Numbered from the stretch's first letter, positions 1 through 8,333 are shown. The stretch is 64,000 nucleotides of DNA from CAVSKL01 sp963728475 [NCBI: Candidatus Eiseniibacteriota bacterium] (GCA_963728475.1 CAVSKL010000001.1:806001-870000); one strand, 5' to 3'. Made by a program: numbers and translations. Notes: generated from the sequence alone by a model not told the origin.

Positions 1-1
1 G

Positions 2-352
2 GTCGAGTACGCCGGGAACACAACGATCGGGCAGAACATCATCGCGTACACAGTGCACGGCGGCGGCTTGCGTTGTATAAACGGCGCCACCGCCACGTTC
101 CGGAACAACCTCGCCTGGGCCAACACCGGGGGTGACGGAACCGGGGATTGCCCGACCTGGTGGCAAACGAACGGGAACATCGTGGCTGACCCGCTCTTCT
201 GTAACCCGGCCGCCGGCGACTACACCCTCGCCGACTCGTCCGTGGCCCTCACCGATCCGAACGGGCCCATGGGGGCCTTCTCCACCCCCGGCTGCCACGA
301 GGTCCCGGTGAAGCCCACCACCTGGGGCCGGCTCAAGGCGCTCTACCACTAA
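2..352 (+). CDS. C-terminal part of a parallel beta-helix surface/secreted protein (5' end outside window)
   Basis: The reading frame is open from the window edge, so the N-terminus lies upstream. The visible 116 residues have the rhythm of the last coils of a right-handed parallel beta-helix (short strands with NTTIGQNIIAY and ATATFRNNLAW). They are followed by a segment typical of such proteins: NIVADPLFCNPAAGDYTLADSS, then GPMGAFSTPGC. After the final Cys comes a separate tail, VPVKPTTWGRLKALYH, that is also found at the end of the protein encoded at 1886-2542. By family knowledge these are exported surface proteins of the pectate-lyase-like fold. No enzyme function can be assigned. The tail may be a sorting or anchoring signal (inference). 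Confidence 0.75.
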   Translation, partial: VEYAGNTTIGQNIIAYTVHGGGLRCINGATATFRNNLAWANTGGDGTGDCPTWWQTNGNIVADPLFCNPAAGDYTLADSSVALTDPNGPMGAFSTPGCHEVPVKPTTWGRLKALYH

Positions 353-474
353 ACGCCGGGCCCGAGCCCCGGGGGAGCAACGCATGTGCCTCTCCCGTCG
401 AGTGGGCTCGAAGCGCACACCACCCGTGGGAGCCGCCTGCACCCCTCCGGCGGTTGATATTCCGCGAACCCAAG

Positions 475-508
475 CTAATTCATTGCGACACAACGCAGTA
501 CCCGGGTA
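475..508. repeat. Short intergenic element, copy A (shared with 8334)
   Basis: This copy lies between the beta-helix gene and the macro-domain gene. It shares CTAAT, then three variable bases, TTG, and the core ACAACGCARTACC with the copy at 8334. About 21 of 28 positions are identical without gaps. No function is known. Confidence 0.35.
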
Positions 509-557
509 CTCGATTACAAGGGGTTTTGGTTGTGCGAACCCGCCCCCCCCGGAGCGG

Positions 558-1172
558 TCACCAACGGGTGTTGCACTTGGACCTGGTAACCGTCCCGGGG
601 AAACCGGCCGACCCGCCCACTGCGAAAGACCAACTAGCCAGCGTCGCCCCCCCCAGCGCCTCCTCGAACGCCGCGTACGCGCCCCGGTCGTAGAGGACGA
701 TCCGGATCTCGGCCACGCCGTGATCCGGATCGGCGAGCCATTCCGAACACACCCGCGTCATGATCCGCGCGCAGGGCTCGAGCGGATACCCGAAGATTCC
801 GGTGGATATCGCCGGGAACGCGATCGACTTCAAACCGTTCTCCTCGGCCACCCGGAGCGAGTTCACGACGGCGCGCTCCAGGAGCGCGTCAGCGCCCGGC
901 TGCCCGCCCCGAGGCCCCACCGCGTGGATCACGAACCTCGCCGGGAGCCGACCGCCGCCGGTGATCACCGCCTCGCCGGACTTGATGGGCGCCTTCGCGG
1001 TGCTCTCGGCCTGGATGGACCGGCCCCCGGCGCGGACGATGGCGCCCGCCACCCCGCCGCCGTGCGCCAGGTGCTCGTTGGCCGCGTTCACGATCGCGTC
1101 CACCGGGGCCTCGGTGAGGTCCCCCTCCTCCAGGATCAGCCGCTTGTCCCCGAACCGCCGTTCCACTGGCAT
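558..1172 (-). CDS. Macro-domain (ADP-ribose-binding) protein
   Basis: This 204-residue protein is a single macro domain of the MacroD/YmdB type. The loops that bind ADP-ribose are intact: DAIVNAANEHLAHGGGVAGAI near residues 24-44, the GEAVITGGGRLPARFVIHAVGP block, and FPAISTGIFGYP. Family members bind ADP-ribose and often hydrolyse O-acetyl-ADP-ribose or mono-ADP-ribosyl-protein esters in the cytosol. The AN(A/E) and GGGVAGAI loops argue for an active rather than merely binding member. The last ~25 residues (from ASWSF onward) do not look like the domain and may be read-through past the ancestral stop. It is monocistronic and no partner transferase is visible. Confidence 0.85.
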   Translation of the reverse strand: MPVERRFGDKRLILEEGDLTEAPVDAIVNAANEHLAHGGGVAGAIVRAGGRSIQAESTAKAPIKSGEAVITGGGRLPARFVIHAVGPRGGQPGADALLERAVVNSLRVAEENGLKSIAFPAISTGIFGYPLEPCARIMTRVCSEWLADPDHGVAEIRIVLYDRGAYAAFEEALGGATLASWSFAVGGSAGFPGTVTRSKCNTRW

Positions 1173-1369
1173 GCCCCGATCGTAGCACCGGTCTCAGGAA
1201 CCGCCGGCGGCCCTGGCCGGCGCGCCCGACCGGCGCCCGCGCGCCCCCAACCGCCCCCCCGCCACGCCCGATTGCCGCCCCCGCGCGCCCTCTGCTAGCG
1301 TTGATCCGCCGCGGCGGGGCGCCCCCCCCGGACCGCCCCCGGCCGGGGCCCCACCACGAGGAGACCGCC

Positions 1370-1813
1370 ATGCTCGCCGACCGGCTCACCGCCGACATGA
1401 AGGAATCGATGAAGGCGCGGGACACGCTTCGCACCTCCGTCCTCCGCATGACCCTGTCCGAAGTCAAGAACGCCCGGATCGAGAAGGGCGCGGACCTCAC
1501 CGACGACGACGTCCTCCAGGTGGTCAAGCGCGCGGTGAAGAAGCGCGAGGAGGCGGCCGAGGCCTTCGGCCAGGGCGGCCGTCCCGAGCTGGCGCAGACC
1601 GAGGAGAAGGAGGCGGAGATCCTCCGCGCCTACCTGCCCCAGCTGCTGGACGCGGTCGCCCTCGAAGCAGCGGTCGACGCCGCCATCGCCGCCTCCGGCG
1701 CGACCTCGGTCAAGCAGATGGGCGTGGTGATGAAGCTCGTCATGGCCGAGCACGGCGCCCGGGTGGACGGGAAGGCGGTGCAGGCGCTGGTCCGGGCCAA
1801 GCTCGGCGAGTAG
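1370..1813 (+). CDS. GatB/YqeY domain protein
   Basis: The ATG at 1370 follows a CGAGGAGA ribosome-binding site and gives 147 residues, the usual length of YqeY. The sequence is the stand-alone helical tail domain found at the C-terminus of GatB: LTADMKESMKARDTLRTSVLRMTLSEVKNARIEKG at the N-terminus, the KKREEAAEAFGQGGRPELAQTEEKEAEIL region, and TSVKQMGVVMKLVMAEHG. GatB uses this domain to bind tRNA in the amidotransferase. The free-standing protein is common but its role is not settled. The gene stands alone between the macro-domain gene and a convergent secreted-protein gene. An upstream GTG/ATC extension of the frame is GC-rich and not protein-like. Confidence 0.9.
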   Translation: MLADRLTADMKESMKARDTLRTSVLRMTLSEVKNARIEKGADLTDDDVLQVVKRAVKKREEAAEAFGQGGRPELAQTEEKEAEILRAYLPQLLDAVALEAAVDAAIAASGATSVKQMGVVMKLVMAEHGARVDGKAVQALVRAKLGE

Positions 1814-1885
1814 GCTCCGCCCCGCCGGGCCGGCCCGCCCCCCTGGAGCCGACCGCGGAATCCGCCGGTTTCGCCAGCCCGTCCG

Positions 1886-2542
1886 CTATTCCCCGAAGAT
1901 CCCCCGCTTCAACCGCCCCCAGGTGGTCCGCTCCACCGGCACGCCCGAGTAGACCGTGGTGTCGGCGGTGGTATAGATGAAGTCGCCGGTGTGGTTGCCG
2001 TCGCCGTTGGCGGCGTTGCCCGCCGCAAAGAACCCGATCGCGCCCTCGTCCGAGGCGGGCGCCGTCCACTGGAGGCTCCAAACCGAAGGGCTCGCCGCGC
2101 CGATGTGGAGCGCTCCGGGGTCGTGGGAGACGTAGAACCGGCTCCCGTAGAACGCGCTCGCCTGGCGGATGGTGAGCCCGGGGGCGGTGAAGGTGCCCGC
2201 CGGCTTGCCGTCGGCGAGGTGGGCGCAGGTCAGCTCGAACCCCCAGCGGCGGCCGGCGAAAGCCTGGGTCGAGGTGGAGGTCAGGCGGACGGAAAGATCG
2301 TAGGTCCGCCCCGGGGTATAGGCCGCCGGCAACCCGAGGATCTCGAGCTTCCCCTGGCTGTTGTTGACGGCGTTCCCCAGGTGGCAGCCGGTCTGGCAGG
2401 TGGCCTCGGCCGAAGCCGACCCGAGCCGCGGGATGCCGGTGCGGGAGAGGGGCGGAGGCTGGGACGCCCACGCCCAGACGATCGGGGCGAGAATCACGAT
2501 GAGGACAAGCGGAAGCAGGACACGGACTCCGGCGAAGCGCAT
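1886..2542 (-). CDS. Choice-of-anchor V (reelin-like) secreted protein with TTWGRLK C-terminal tail
   Basis: The ATG at 2542 has a GGAGG upstream and begins a clear signal peptide (MRFAGVRVLLPLVLIVILAPIV). The mature protein (218 residues in all) has the reelin-like beta-sandwich layout of the bacterial choice-of-anchor V family: a Cys/His/Gly/Asn block near residue 50, then YTPGRTYDLSVRL, GFELTCA and GALHIGAASPS. In this copy the Cys-His motif reads CQTGCH, with three rather than two residues between the cysteines, so it is not a standard c-type heme site. The protein ends VPVERTTWGRLKRGIFGE, matching the end of the beta-helix protein at 2-352. It is probably exported and surface-retained, with its function unknown. 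Confidence 0.75.
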   Translation of the reverse strand: MRFAGVRVLLPLVLIVILAPIVWAWASQPPPLSRTGIPRLGSASAEATCQTGCHLGNAVNNSQGKLEILGLPAAYTPGRTYDLSVRLTSTSTQAFAGRRWGFELTCAHLADGKPAGTFTAPGLTIRQASAFYGSRFYVSHDPGALHIGAASPSVWSLQWTAPASDEGAIGFFAAGNAANGDGNHTGDFIYTTADTTVYSGVPVERTTWGRLKRGIFGE

Positions 2543-2875
2543 GGGAAAGGGGCCTCCGGGGCCGGCGCTCGAAGAGGGGTGCGACCATGCCGGCCGGGAC
2601 GATGTCTTCCCCCAGTGGTCGCGGTGGGGCCTCGGAAAGATACGCCTCGAATGGGCCCGGCGGACGCGCGCTAAGCGCAAGCCATTACACGGCAACTAAT
2701 TATAGAAACGATTGCCGGCCCGGAAAGGCGGTTGAATCCGTCCGGAGCGCCCTCGGCCCCCCGAACCCCGCAACCCGGAAGGTGCCCGTTGCGTACCAGG
2801 AGCCGACGGGCGAAGTTCCCGGCGCGCGCAACCCTCGCCGCCTCTCGCGCGTCTCATCTCACAGGAGGTCCGAAC
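2543..2875. other. Intergenic region with divergent promoter candidates
   Basis: This 333-bp gap separates two divergent genes for exported proteins. An AT-rich patch near 2684-2710 holds a TATAAT on the minus strand (2704-2699) that could serve the reelin-like gene, and TATAGA on the plus strand at 2701-2706. An excellent AGGAGG (2863-2868) belongs to the next gene. I see no gene or structured RNA here. Confidence 0.4.
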
Positions 2876-3451
2876 ATGCGCAAGCAGCTTCTTTTCATTT
2901 GGGCCCTGGCCGCGCTGACCGCGGTCCCCGGCATGAGCTACGCCGGCAAGGACCGGTCCGGGAAGGACGCCTGGATCCACATCGAGGTCATCGAGCACGA
3001 CGGCGACCACAGCAAGGTCAACGTGAACCTGCCGGTGTCGCTGGCCGACGTGGCCTTGAACATGGCGCACGACCAGGACGTCCTGTCCGACGGGCACGTG
3101 AAGATCAACGGGCACGACGAGGTCAGCGTGTCCGATCTCCGCCGGATGTGGGCCGAACTCAAGAAGGCGGGGGACGCCGAATTCGTGACCGTGGAGGGCG
3201 ACGACGAGAACGTAAAGATCTACCGCAAGGGCGACCAGGTCTTCGTAAACGTGGACGACAAGGACTCGGGCGGCGGCAAGCCGGAGCAGGTGCGGATCGA
3301 GATGCCGGTCCGCGTGGTGGACGCGCTCCTGCGGGGCGAAGGCGAGGACCTGGATCTGTCCGGAGCCCTGGCCGAGCTCAAGGACATGGACGGAGGCGAG
3401 ATCCTCCGGGTCGAGGGCGGCGACGAGCACGTCCGCATCTGGGTCGATTGA
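2876..3451 (+). CDS. Exported protein of unknown function, first of a paralogous pair
   Basis: The ATG at 2876 is preceded by AGGAGG at 2863-2868 and starts a signal peptide (MRKQLLFIWALAALTAVPGMSYA). The 191-residue product is acidic. It appears to contain two modules of about 80 residues, each running strand-rich segment, helix, then a VxVE..DENVKIY or LRVEGGDEHVRIW strand. The next gene encodes the same layout, with 'VxVEQENGQNILIRKAG' aligned to 'VTVEGDDENVKIYRKGD' and 'VPLAAAQRFL' aligned to 'MPVRVVDALL'. The two are therefore probably a tandem duplication. I do not recognise a named family. It is likely periplasmic or outer-membrane associated. Confidence 0.7.
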   Translation: MRKQLLFIWALAALTAVPGMSYAGKDRSGKDAWIHIEVIEHDGDHSKVNVNLPVSLADVALNMAHDQDVLSDGHVKINGHDEVSVSDLRRMWAELKKAGDAEFVTVEGDDENVKIYRKGDQVFVNVDDKDSGGGKPEQVRIEMPVRVVDALLRGEGEDLDLSGALAELKDMDGGEILRVEGGDEHVRIWVD

Positions 3452-3522
3452 ACACGGGCGGCCCCGCCCGCGCCCGGACCGCCTAGCGGAATCCGGGCCG
3501 GCAGAGCCGCGCAGGGGGCGAC

Positions 3523-4044
3523 ATGTTGAAACTTGGAATCATCCTGGCCTCACCGTTCCTCCTGGTGGCGCTGGTCTTCGGCTGGACCGGAGTGGCGGTG
3601 GTGAGCGTCCAGGAGTCGGGGCCCGGCGGCACGCATATCACGGTGCCGGTCCCGCTGGTGCTGGCCCAGGCCGCCTTGACCTTCGCTCCCGACGAGGCCA
3701 AGTACGTGGAGTGTCCGGACCTGGCCAAGTGGCAACCGCTGGCGGAGAAGGTGACGGAGGCGCTCCGCCGGTGCCCGGACTTCACCCTGGTCCAGGTCGA
3801 GCAGGAAAACGGGCAGAACATCCTCATCCGCAAGGCCGGTAATTGCCTGGTGGTGGACGTCACCGGGGACGGCCAGGACGTGCACTGCCGGGTGCCCCTG
3901 GCGGCGGCCCAGCGATTCCTGGCCAGCTACGACGGACGCGGGTTCCCCACCAAGGCGGCGATCTGGGCGCTCCGGGGCGCGCCCAGGGGCGAGCTGGTCC
4001 ACGTCAACGACGGCAACGACGACGTGAGCGTGAGGATCCTCTAG
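3523..4044 (+). CDS. Membrane-anchored protein of unknown function, second of a paralogous pair
   Basis: The ATG at 3523 has GGGGG about 8 bp upstream. The first 25 residues (MLKLGIILASPFLLVALVFGWTGVAVV) form a signal anchor without an obvious cleavage site, so the protein is probably tethered with its C-terminal part outside the cytoplasm. The 173-residue sequence follows the same two-module plan as the preceding gene: THITVPVPLVLAQAALTFAP, LVQVEQENGQNILIRKAGNCLVVDV, HCRVPLAAAQRFLASYDG and LVHVNDGNDDVSVRIL. The two genes are 71 bp apart on the same strand and are likely co-transcribed. No enzymatic motif is visible. Confidence 0.65.
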   Translation: MLKLGIILASPFLLVALVFGWTGVAVVSVQESGPGGTHITVPVPLVLAQAALTFAPDEAKYVECPDLAKWQPLAEKVTEALRRCPDFTLVQVEQENGQNILIRKAGNCLVVDVTGDGQDVHCRVPLAAAQRFLASYDGRGFPTKAAIWALRGAPRGELVHVNDGNDDVSVRIL

Positions 4045-4273
4045 CGGTTTCCCCATCTCCCCTGGGGTTGCGGGCGCCACCCGGCGGCAACGAGGCCGCC
4101 GGGCCGGCGCCCGCGGTTCTTTTCCGGAGCCCGCCGGAAGCGCGCCGCGCTTGACCCACCCGACTCATCCGATCAGAATCGTCTCCATTCCCCCCCGCCG
4201 CGAGCGCCCCCGGCCCCGGGGCAATGAGACCCGGGGCCTCGAGCCGCGCCGCGCCGACCCGGAGGTTCACGCC

Positions 4274-5287
4274 ACGAATCGCATCCCGCTCGTTTCGGTC
4301 ATCGCGCTCCTCGCGCTCGTTCCCGCGCCCGGGCGGGACCGCGCCGAGGCCGCCGGCCCCCATCACAAGCTTCGCGGGGTGATCATCTCCACCCATACCG
4401 ACGGGCGCGACTGGGGTTCGCCGGCCATGCGCTCCACCATGCGCGACATCCGCGAGGTGGGGGCGGACTGGGTCTGCATCCATCCTTACGCGGAGATCGC
4501 CGGGGACGGCAACGTGCGGTCCTGGGACTTCGATCCGCTCGACCCGCCCGAGTGGCTGACCCGCCCCATCGAGGACGCGCATGCCCTGGGGCTCAAGATC
4601 CTGATCAAGCCGCACCTCGCCTACTGGGGGAGCCCGTTCGCGTGGCGGGGCGACATCGCGTTCACCACCGACGCCCAGTGGCGGCGGTTCTTCACCGGAT
4701 ACACCACCTGGATCGTGAACCTGGCCGACGCCTGCCGGAACGCCGACGGTTTCGTGGTGGGAACCGAACTCGACAGCACCCTCAGCCATGAGAAGGAATG
4801 GCGCGAGGTCATCGCGCGGGTTCGCGAGCACACCGGCGTTCCCCTCACCTACGGCGCCAACTGGACCCACTACCGGCAGGTGCCGTTCTGGGACGCGCTC
4901 GACGTGATCGGGATCCAGGCCTACTTCCCGCTCGTAACCGGTCCCGGCGCCGACTCCGCGCAGGTGGGGGCGGGCTGGGGGCGGCTCATGAGAGAACTCC
5001 ACGCCTTCGCCGGCCGCGAGCACAAGAAGATCGTGTTCACCGAGCTGGGCTACAACCGCGCCTACGACGCGCCGGTCCGTCCCTGGGACTACCGCGTGGA
5101 CGGCCCCGACGCAGAAGGGATGCAGGCCATGTGCCTCCGCATCGCGCTCGACGCGGTGGAGGGCGAGCCCTCGGTGATCGGCGTCTTCCTCTGGAAGTGG
5201 TTCCCCAATCCATACCCGGTGGGGCGGAACTTCCAGCTGGCCACGCCGTACCTGAAGTCGGTCATCAGCCAGGTCTGGTCCGGGTAG
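4274..5287 (+). CDS. GH113-like TIM-barrel glycoside hydrolase; apparent ACG start
   Basis: The domain from GVIISTHTDGRDWGSPAM to the end matches the (beta/alpha)8 barrel of glycoside hydrolase family 113 and its relatives (beta-mannanase type). The expected acid/base Glu sits in VVGTELDST and the nucleophile Glu in VFTELGYN, residues ~165 and ~257. A GGAGG at 4261-4265 is followed eight bases later by ACG at 4274, which starts a good signal peptide (NRIPLVSVIALLALVPAPG...AEAA). No in-frame ATG or GTG precedes the catalytic domain. The only standard alternative is TTG at 4151, which adds 41 Arg/Pro-rich residues and has no clear binding site. I chose 4274. It is probably an exported glycan-degrading enzyme, substrate uncertain. 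Confidence 0.8.
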   Translation, partial: TNRIPLVSVIALLALVPAPGRDRAEAAGPHHKLRGVIISTHTDGRDWGSPAMRSTMRDIREVGADWVCIHPYAEIAGDGNVRSWDFDPLDPPEWLTRPIEDAHALGLKILIKPHLAYWGSPFAWRGDIAFTTDAQWRRFFTGYTTWIVNLADACRNADGFVVGTELDSTLSHEKEWREVIARVREHTGVPLTYGANWTHYRQVPFWDALDVIGIQAYFPLVTGPGADSAQVGAGWGRLMRELHAFAGREHKKIVFTELGYNRAYDAPVRPWDYRVDGPDAEGMQAMCLRIALDAVEGEPSVIGVFLWKWFPNPYPVGRNFQLATPYLKSVISQVWSG

Positions 5288-5694
5288 TTACGGAGCGTCC
5301 GGCCGGTTCCGGGCCCTCTACCGGGAGCGCGGGCCGGCCGGCCTCGATGGATTCGCGGTGAGGCGGCCGTGCCGCACCCTGTCCCCCGCGCGACACACCC
5401 GAGGCCTCGGCGCGGGGCGCACCGGACCCCGGGACTTTTCACAACCCCCTCTTGGACAAGTAATTGGAAGGCCGGGAAAGCCGGCGTCGCGCTTGGCACG
5501 CGCTCTGCTTTGGTACCAGGTGGGCGGGCTCCGCTTGGGCGGGGCGCGGCCGGAAGGACGGTGAAGCCCGGACCCGGGCGACGGTTCCGGGCGGCGCGGA
5601 CCTTCGCGAGGAGCGGACGGCCGGTCGCCGGCTAGAGGGGTGCGGCGACCGGCTGCCCGGGCCTCGGAGCAACTGGAACGAAAAGGGAGATGCC
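5288..5694. other. Intergenic region, no gene seen
   Basis: This 407-bp gap holds one copy of the CCGAGGCCTCGG palindrome (5399-5410) and an AT-richer patch near 5436-5470 that may contain the promoter of the following gene. Frames reading through it are Arg/Gly/Pro-rich and not protein-like. Confidence 0.4.
5399..5410. repeat. Palindrome CCGAGGCCTCGG, copy 1
   Basis: Exact 12-bp copy, intergenic, 112 bp after the stop of the GH113-like gene. Confidence 0.85.
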
Positions 5695-6447
5695 ATGAAC
5701 GCCCGACACAAGGTGAAACGAAACATCCTCGCCGGCGCCCTGGTCGCGATGGCTCTGGCGATCGGCGCCGGCCCGGCGGCGTCGGTGGCTCAGGCTGCGC
5801 CGGAAGGCCATGGGCGAGGCCACCAGAAGCAACACCAGAGGCAGCAGAGGCAGCAGACGCACCAACGCCAGCAGACCGGCCGGCGGCAGCAGGGCCATGC
5901 CCAGCAGCAGGGCCATGCCCAGCAGCCGGGCCACGCTGGACAGCAGAGCCGGGCCCGGCAGGAGCGGGCGCCCCAGCGGAACCGCGAGCAGGATCGGAGC
6001 TACCGGGACGGCCGCTCCGGGCAGCGCGGTGACCGGTACGGCCGGGAGGACGGCGGGCGGGACCCGCGCGGCTATCACGGCCGGAACGACGGCTACCGGG
6101 AGCACCGGCGCGTGGTGATCTGGCGGGGGCGGCGCGTGGTGCGGTACGTCCCCCGGATCATCGTGCGGCGGCCGCCGGTGTGGGTGGAACGCGCCCCGCG
6201 GATCTACCTGGACGACCAGCCCTTCTACTTCAGCGCCAACCTGGGCTTCTACCTGGGTGGGGTCGCGGTGAACGTGGAGCTGGGGAACTATCCGCCCGAC
6301 GGTTACGTCTACTATGACCCGTACTGCAACGAGGAGTTCGACTCGCTCGAAGCCTATCGCGTGCACCTGCATCACTTCCACCACCGGGCGGCCCTGACCC
6401 TGCTCCAGATCTCGGCCGGCGACGGGGGGTACTACGACGGATACTGA
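5695..6447 (+). CDS. Exported Gln/Arg/His-rich low-complexity protein
   Basis: The ATG at 5695 follows AAAAGGGAG and opens a signal peptide ending near AQAAPEG (250 residues in all). Residues ~40-100 are a Gln/His/Arg-rich stretch with short repeats (QQGHAQQQGHAQQPGHAGQQ). They are followed by an Arg/Gly/Asp/Tyr-rich segment. The C-terminal ~120 residues look folded, with tandem Arg-rich strands (RRVVIWRGRRVVRYVP) and then an aromatic-rich segment (YFSANLGFYLGGVAVNVELG, YVYYDPYCNEEF). This resembles small exported proteins with a Tyr/Gly-rich membrane-associated tail. I cannot name the family. The positive charge suggests binding to lipopolysaccharide, nucleic acid or another polyanion (inference). 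Confidence 0.65.
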   Translation: MNARHKVKRNILAGALVAMALAIGAGPAASVAQAAPEGHGRGHQKQHQRQQRQQTHQRQQTGRRQQGHAQQQGHAQQPGHAGQQSRARQERAPQRNREQDRSYRDGRSGQRGDRYGREDGGRDPRGYHGRNDGYREHRRVVIWRGRRVVRYVPRIIVRRPPVWVERAPRIYLDDQPFYFSANLGFYLGGVAVNVELGNYPPDGYVYYDPYCNEEFDSLEAYRVHLHHFHHRAALTLLQISAGDGGYYDGY

Positions 6448-6604
6448 TCCCGGCCGGAAGGCCTGAGGCTGGCGAGCGGCGGAGCCCGGGGCGCACGACG
6501 GCGTCCCGGGCTTCGCGTTTCCGGCGCGGCGGGGCCTCGGGACGGCGGCGGGAAGCCGCCGGGATCGCTTGCCCCGCGCTTCTCCACCCTCTACGATCTC
6601 CCCC

Positions 6605-7735
6605 ATGCCCGATCCCGCCCCCGAGTTCCTCGAACGCGCCCGCGCGCTTCATGCCCGCGCCGTGGTCATGGACGGCCACGTGGATACCCTTTCGGAGATG
6701 CTGGAGCGGGGCTACGACCTGGGTTCCGCGCCGCCGGAGGCGCATCTCTCGTGGGAGAAGATCGCCGAGGCCGGCCACACGGCGCAGCTCTTCGCCTGCT
6801 ACGTCTCTCCCCGGCTCATTCCCGACCGGTGCGCGGAGCACGTGGACCGGCTGATCGACCGGTTCGAGGAGGAGGTGGCGCGGTTTCCGGAGCGCCTGGC
6901 CCCCTGCCGCACCGGGAACGAGATCGAGGCGGCGGTCCGGGCGGGCCGGTTCGCCGGAGTGCTCTCGATCGAGGGCGGCCACGCCATCGAGGACTCCCTC
7001 GGCACCCTGCGCCGCTTCCACGAGCGCGGGGTCCGCGCCATGACCCTCACCTGGAACAACACCAACTCCTGGGCCGACGGGTGCGGGCCCATGGACCGGT
7101 CGCTCCCGGTCCACGGCGGGCTCACCGGCTTCGGCCGCACGGTCGTCGCCACCATGGAAGAGATCGGGATGGCGGTGGACGTCTCCCACGTGGCCCCGGC
7201 GACCTTCTGGGACGTACTGCAGGTGGCGGAAAAGAGCCCCTTCGCCAGCCATTCCTCCTGCAAGGCGGTGAACGACCATCGCCGGAACCTGGACGACGCG
7301 CAGCTCCGCGCCCTGGCCGAGGCCGGCGGCACCCTCGGCATCTGCTTCGCCAGCGGGTTCGTGGTGGACGAATCCAAGGCGTGGGCGCGGGCCAAGGAGA
7401 CTTCCGACTACGCCCGGGTCACCGACCGCACCGACTTCCAGGACTTCGCCGGCATCACCGACCAGGAGTACGAGGTCTACAACCGGCATGTGCCGCTGGC
7501 GACCCTGGACGACGTGGCCGATCACGTGGAGCATGCCTTGCGGGTGATGGGCACGGGCGGGGTGGCGCTGGGCGGCGACTTCGACGGCGCCCGCCGGTTC
7601 CCGGTGGGGCTCGAGCACCTCGGCAAGCTCCCCGCGCTCACCGCGAGGCTCCTGGAGCGGGGCTGGAAGGAGGACGAGCTGGAAGGCATGCTGGGCGCCA
7701 ACCTTCTGAACTACTTCAAGCGGGTGACCGGGTAG
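6605..7735 (+). CDS. Peptidase M19 (membrane/renal-type dipeptidase)
   Basis: The ATG at 6605 gives 376 residues, typical for M19. The binuclear zinc site is complete: His25 and Asp27 in VVMDGHVDTL, the bridging Glu in LSIEGGHAIED, and the histidines in MAVDVSHVAP and FASHSSCKAV. The late ALGGDFDGA segment supplies the substrate-binding Asp. Family members cleave dipeptides, including those with D-residues or dehydropeptides. No signal peptide or lipobox is present, so this one is probably cytoplasmic and may recycle imported dipeptides. It is monocistronic and is followed 43 bp later by an unrelated GIY-YIG gene. Confidence 0.92.
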   Translation: MPDPAPEFLERARALHARAVVMDGHVDTLSEMLERGYDLGSAPPEAHLSWEKIAEAGHTAQLFACYVSPRLIPDRCAEHVDRLIDRFEEEVARFPERLAPCRTGNEIEAAVRAGRFAGVLSIEGGHAIEDSLGTLRRFHERGVRAMTLTWNNTNSWADGCGPMDRSLPVHGGLTGFGRTVVATMEEIGMAVDVSHVAPATFWDVLQVAEKSPFASHSSCKAVNDHRRNLDDAQLRALAEAGGTLGICFASGFVVDESKAWARAKETSDYARVTDRTDFQDFAGITDQEYEVYNRHVPLATLDDVADHVEHALRVMGTGGVALGGDFDGARRFPVGLEHLGKLPALTARLLERGWKEDELEGMLGANLLNYFKRVTG

Positions 7736-7778
7736 CGCTTCCGCCGTCCGCCACACTTCCGCGTCCACGAGGCATCCC

Positions 7779-8126
7779 ATGAACCAGATCGATCGCAAGG
7801 CGTTGTCGCGCGAGTACAAGGAATCGCCCCCGCCCGTGGGCGTCTACCGCGTCCGGAACACCGTGTCCGGAAGATCGCTGGTGGGATCCGCGGTGAACCT
7901 CGCCGGCCGGCTCAACCGGCACCGGTTCCAGCTCGAGATGGGCTCCCACCCCAACCGGGACCTCCTGGCCGACTGGAAGGAGTTCGGGGCCGCGGCGTTC
8001 GCGTTCGAGGAGCTGGACCGGCTGAAGCCGCCCGACGAACCGGGATACGACCCCGCCGAGGATCTTCAGGTGCTCGAGGAGATGTGGATCGACAAGCTCA
8101 CCGCGGCCGGGGAGCCGCTCTACTGA
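7779..8126 (+). CDS. GIY-YIG nuclease family protein
   Basis: This 115-residue protein is a compact GIY-YIG fold. GVYRVRN (residues 21-27) stands for the GIY strand, SLVGSAVN (33-40) for the YIG strand, and the conserved Arg44 follows in NLAGRLNRHRFQL. The acidic C-terminal helix (EDLQVLEEMWIDKL) holds the Glu expected near the end of the domain. The GIY and YIG tripeptides are degenerate (GVY/LVG), as is usual in the small stand-alone subfamily. Nuclease activity is therefore plausible but not certain. The cellular role is unknown and the neighbours give no hint. Confidence 0.82.
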   Translation: MNQIDRKALSREYKESPPPVGVYRVRNTVSGRSLVGSAVNLAGRLNRHRFQLEMGSHPNRDLLADWKEFGAAAFAFEELDRLKPPDEPGYDPAEDLQVLEEMWIDKLTAAGEPLY

Positions 8127-8333
8127 TCGCCGGCCCCGGCCGGGGGCTTCCGGACCGGGTCCTGGCCCATCTGTAGGTCCTCGAAGGGGACTTCGGCGGG
8201 TTTCCGGTGGACCGGCTCACCCACTCGCTCCTCACCGCCACCCTGTTCGCCCAACCCAGGAACTCGATCTACGCGGGAGGCCTGAACCAGGAGTAGGGCG
8301 CCGGCGTCCGGACCGGCGCCGCCGGCCGCACGA

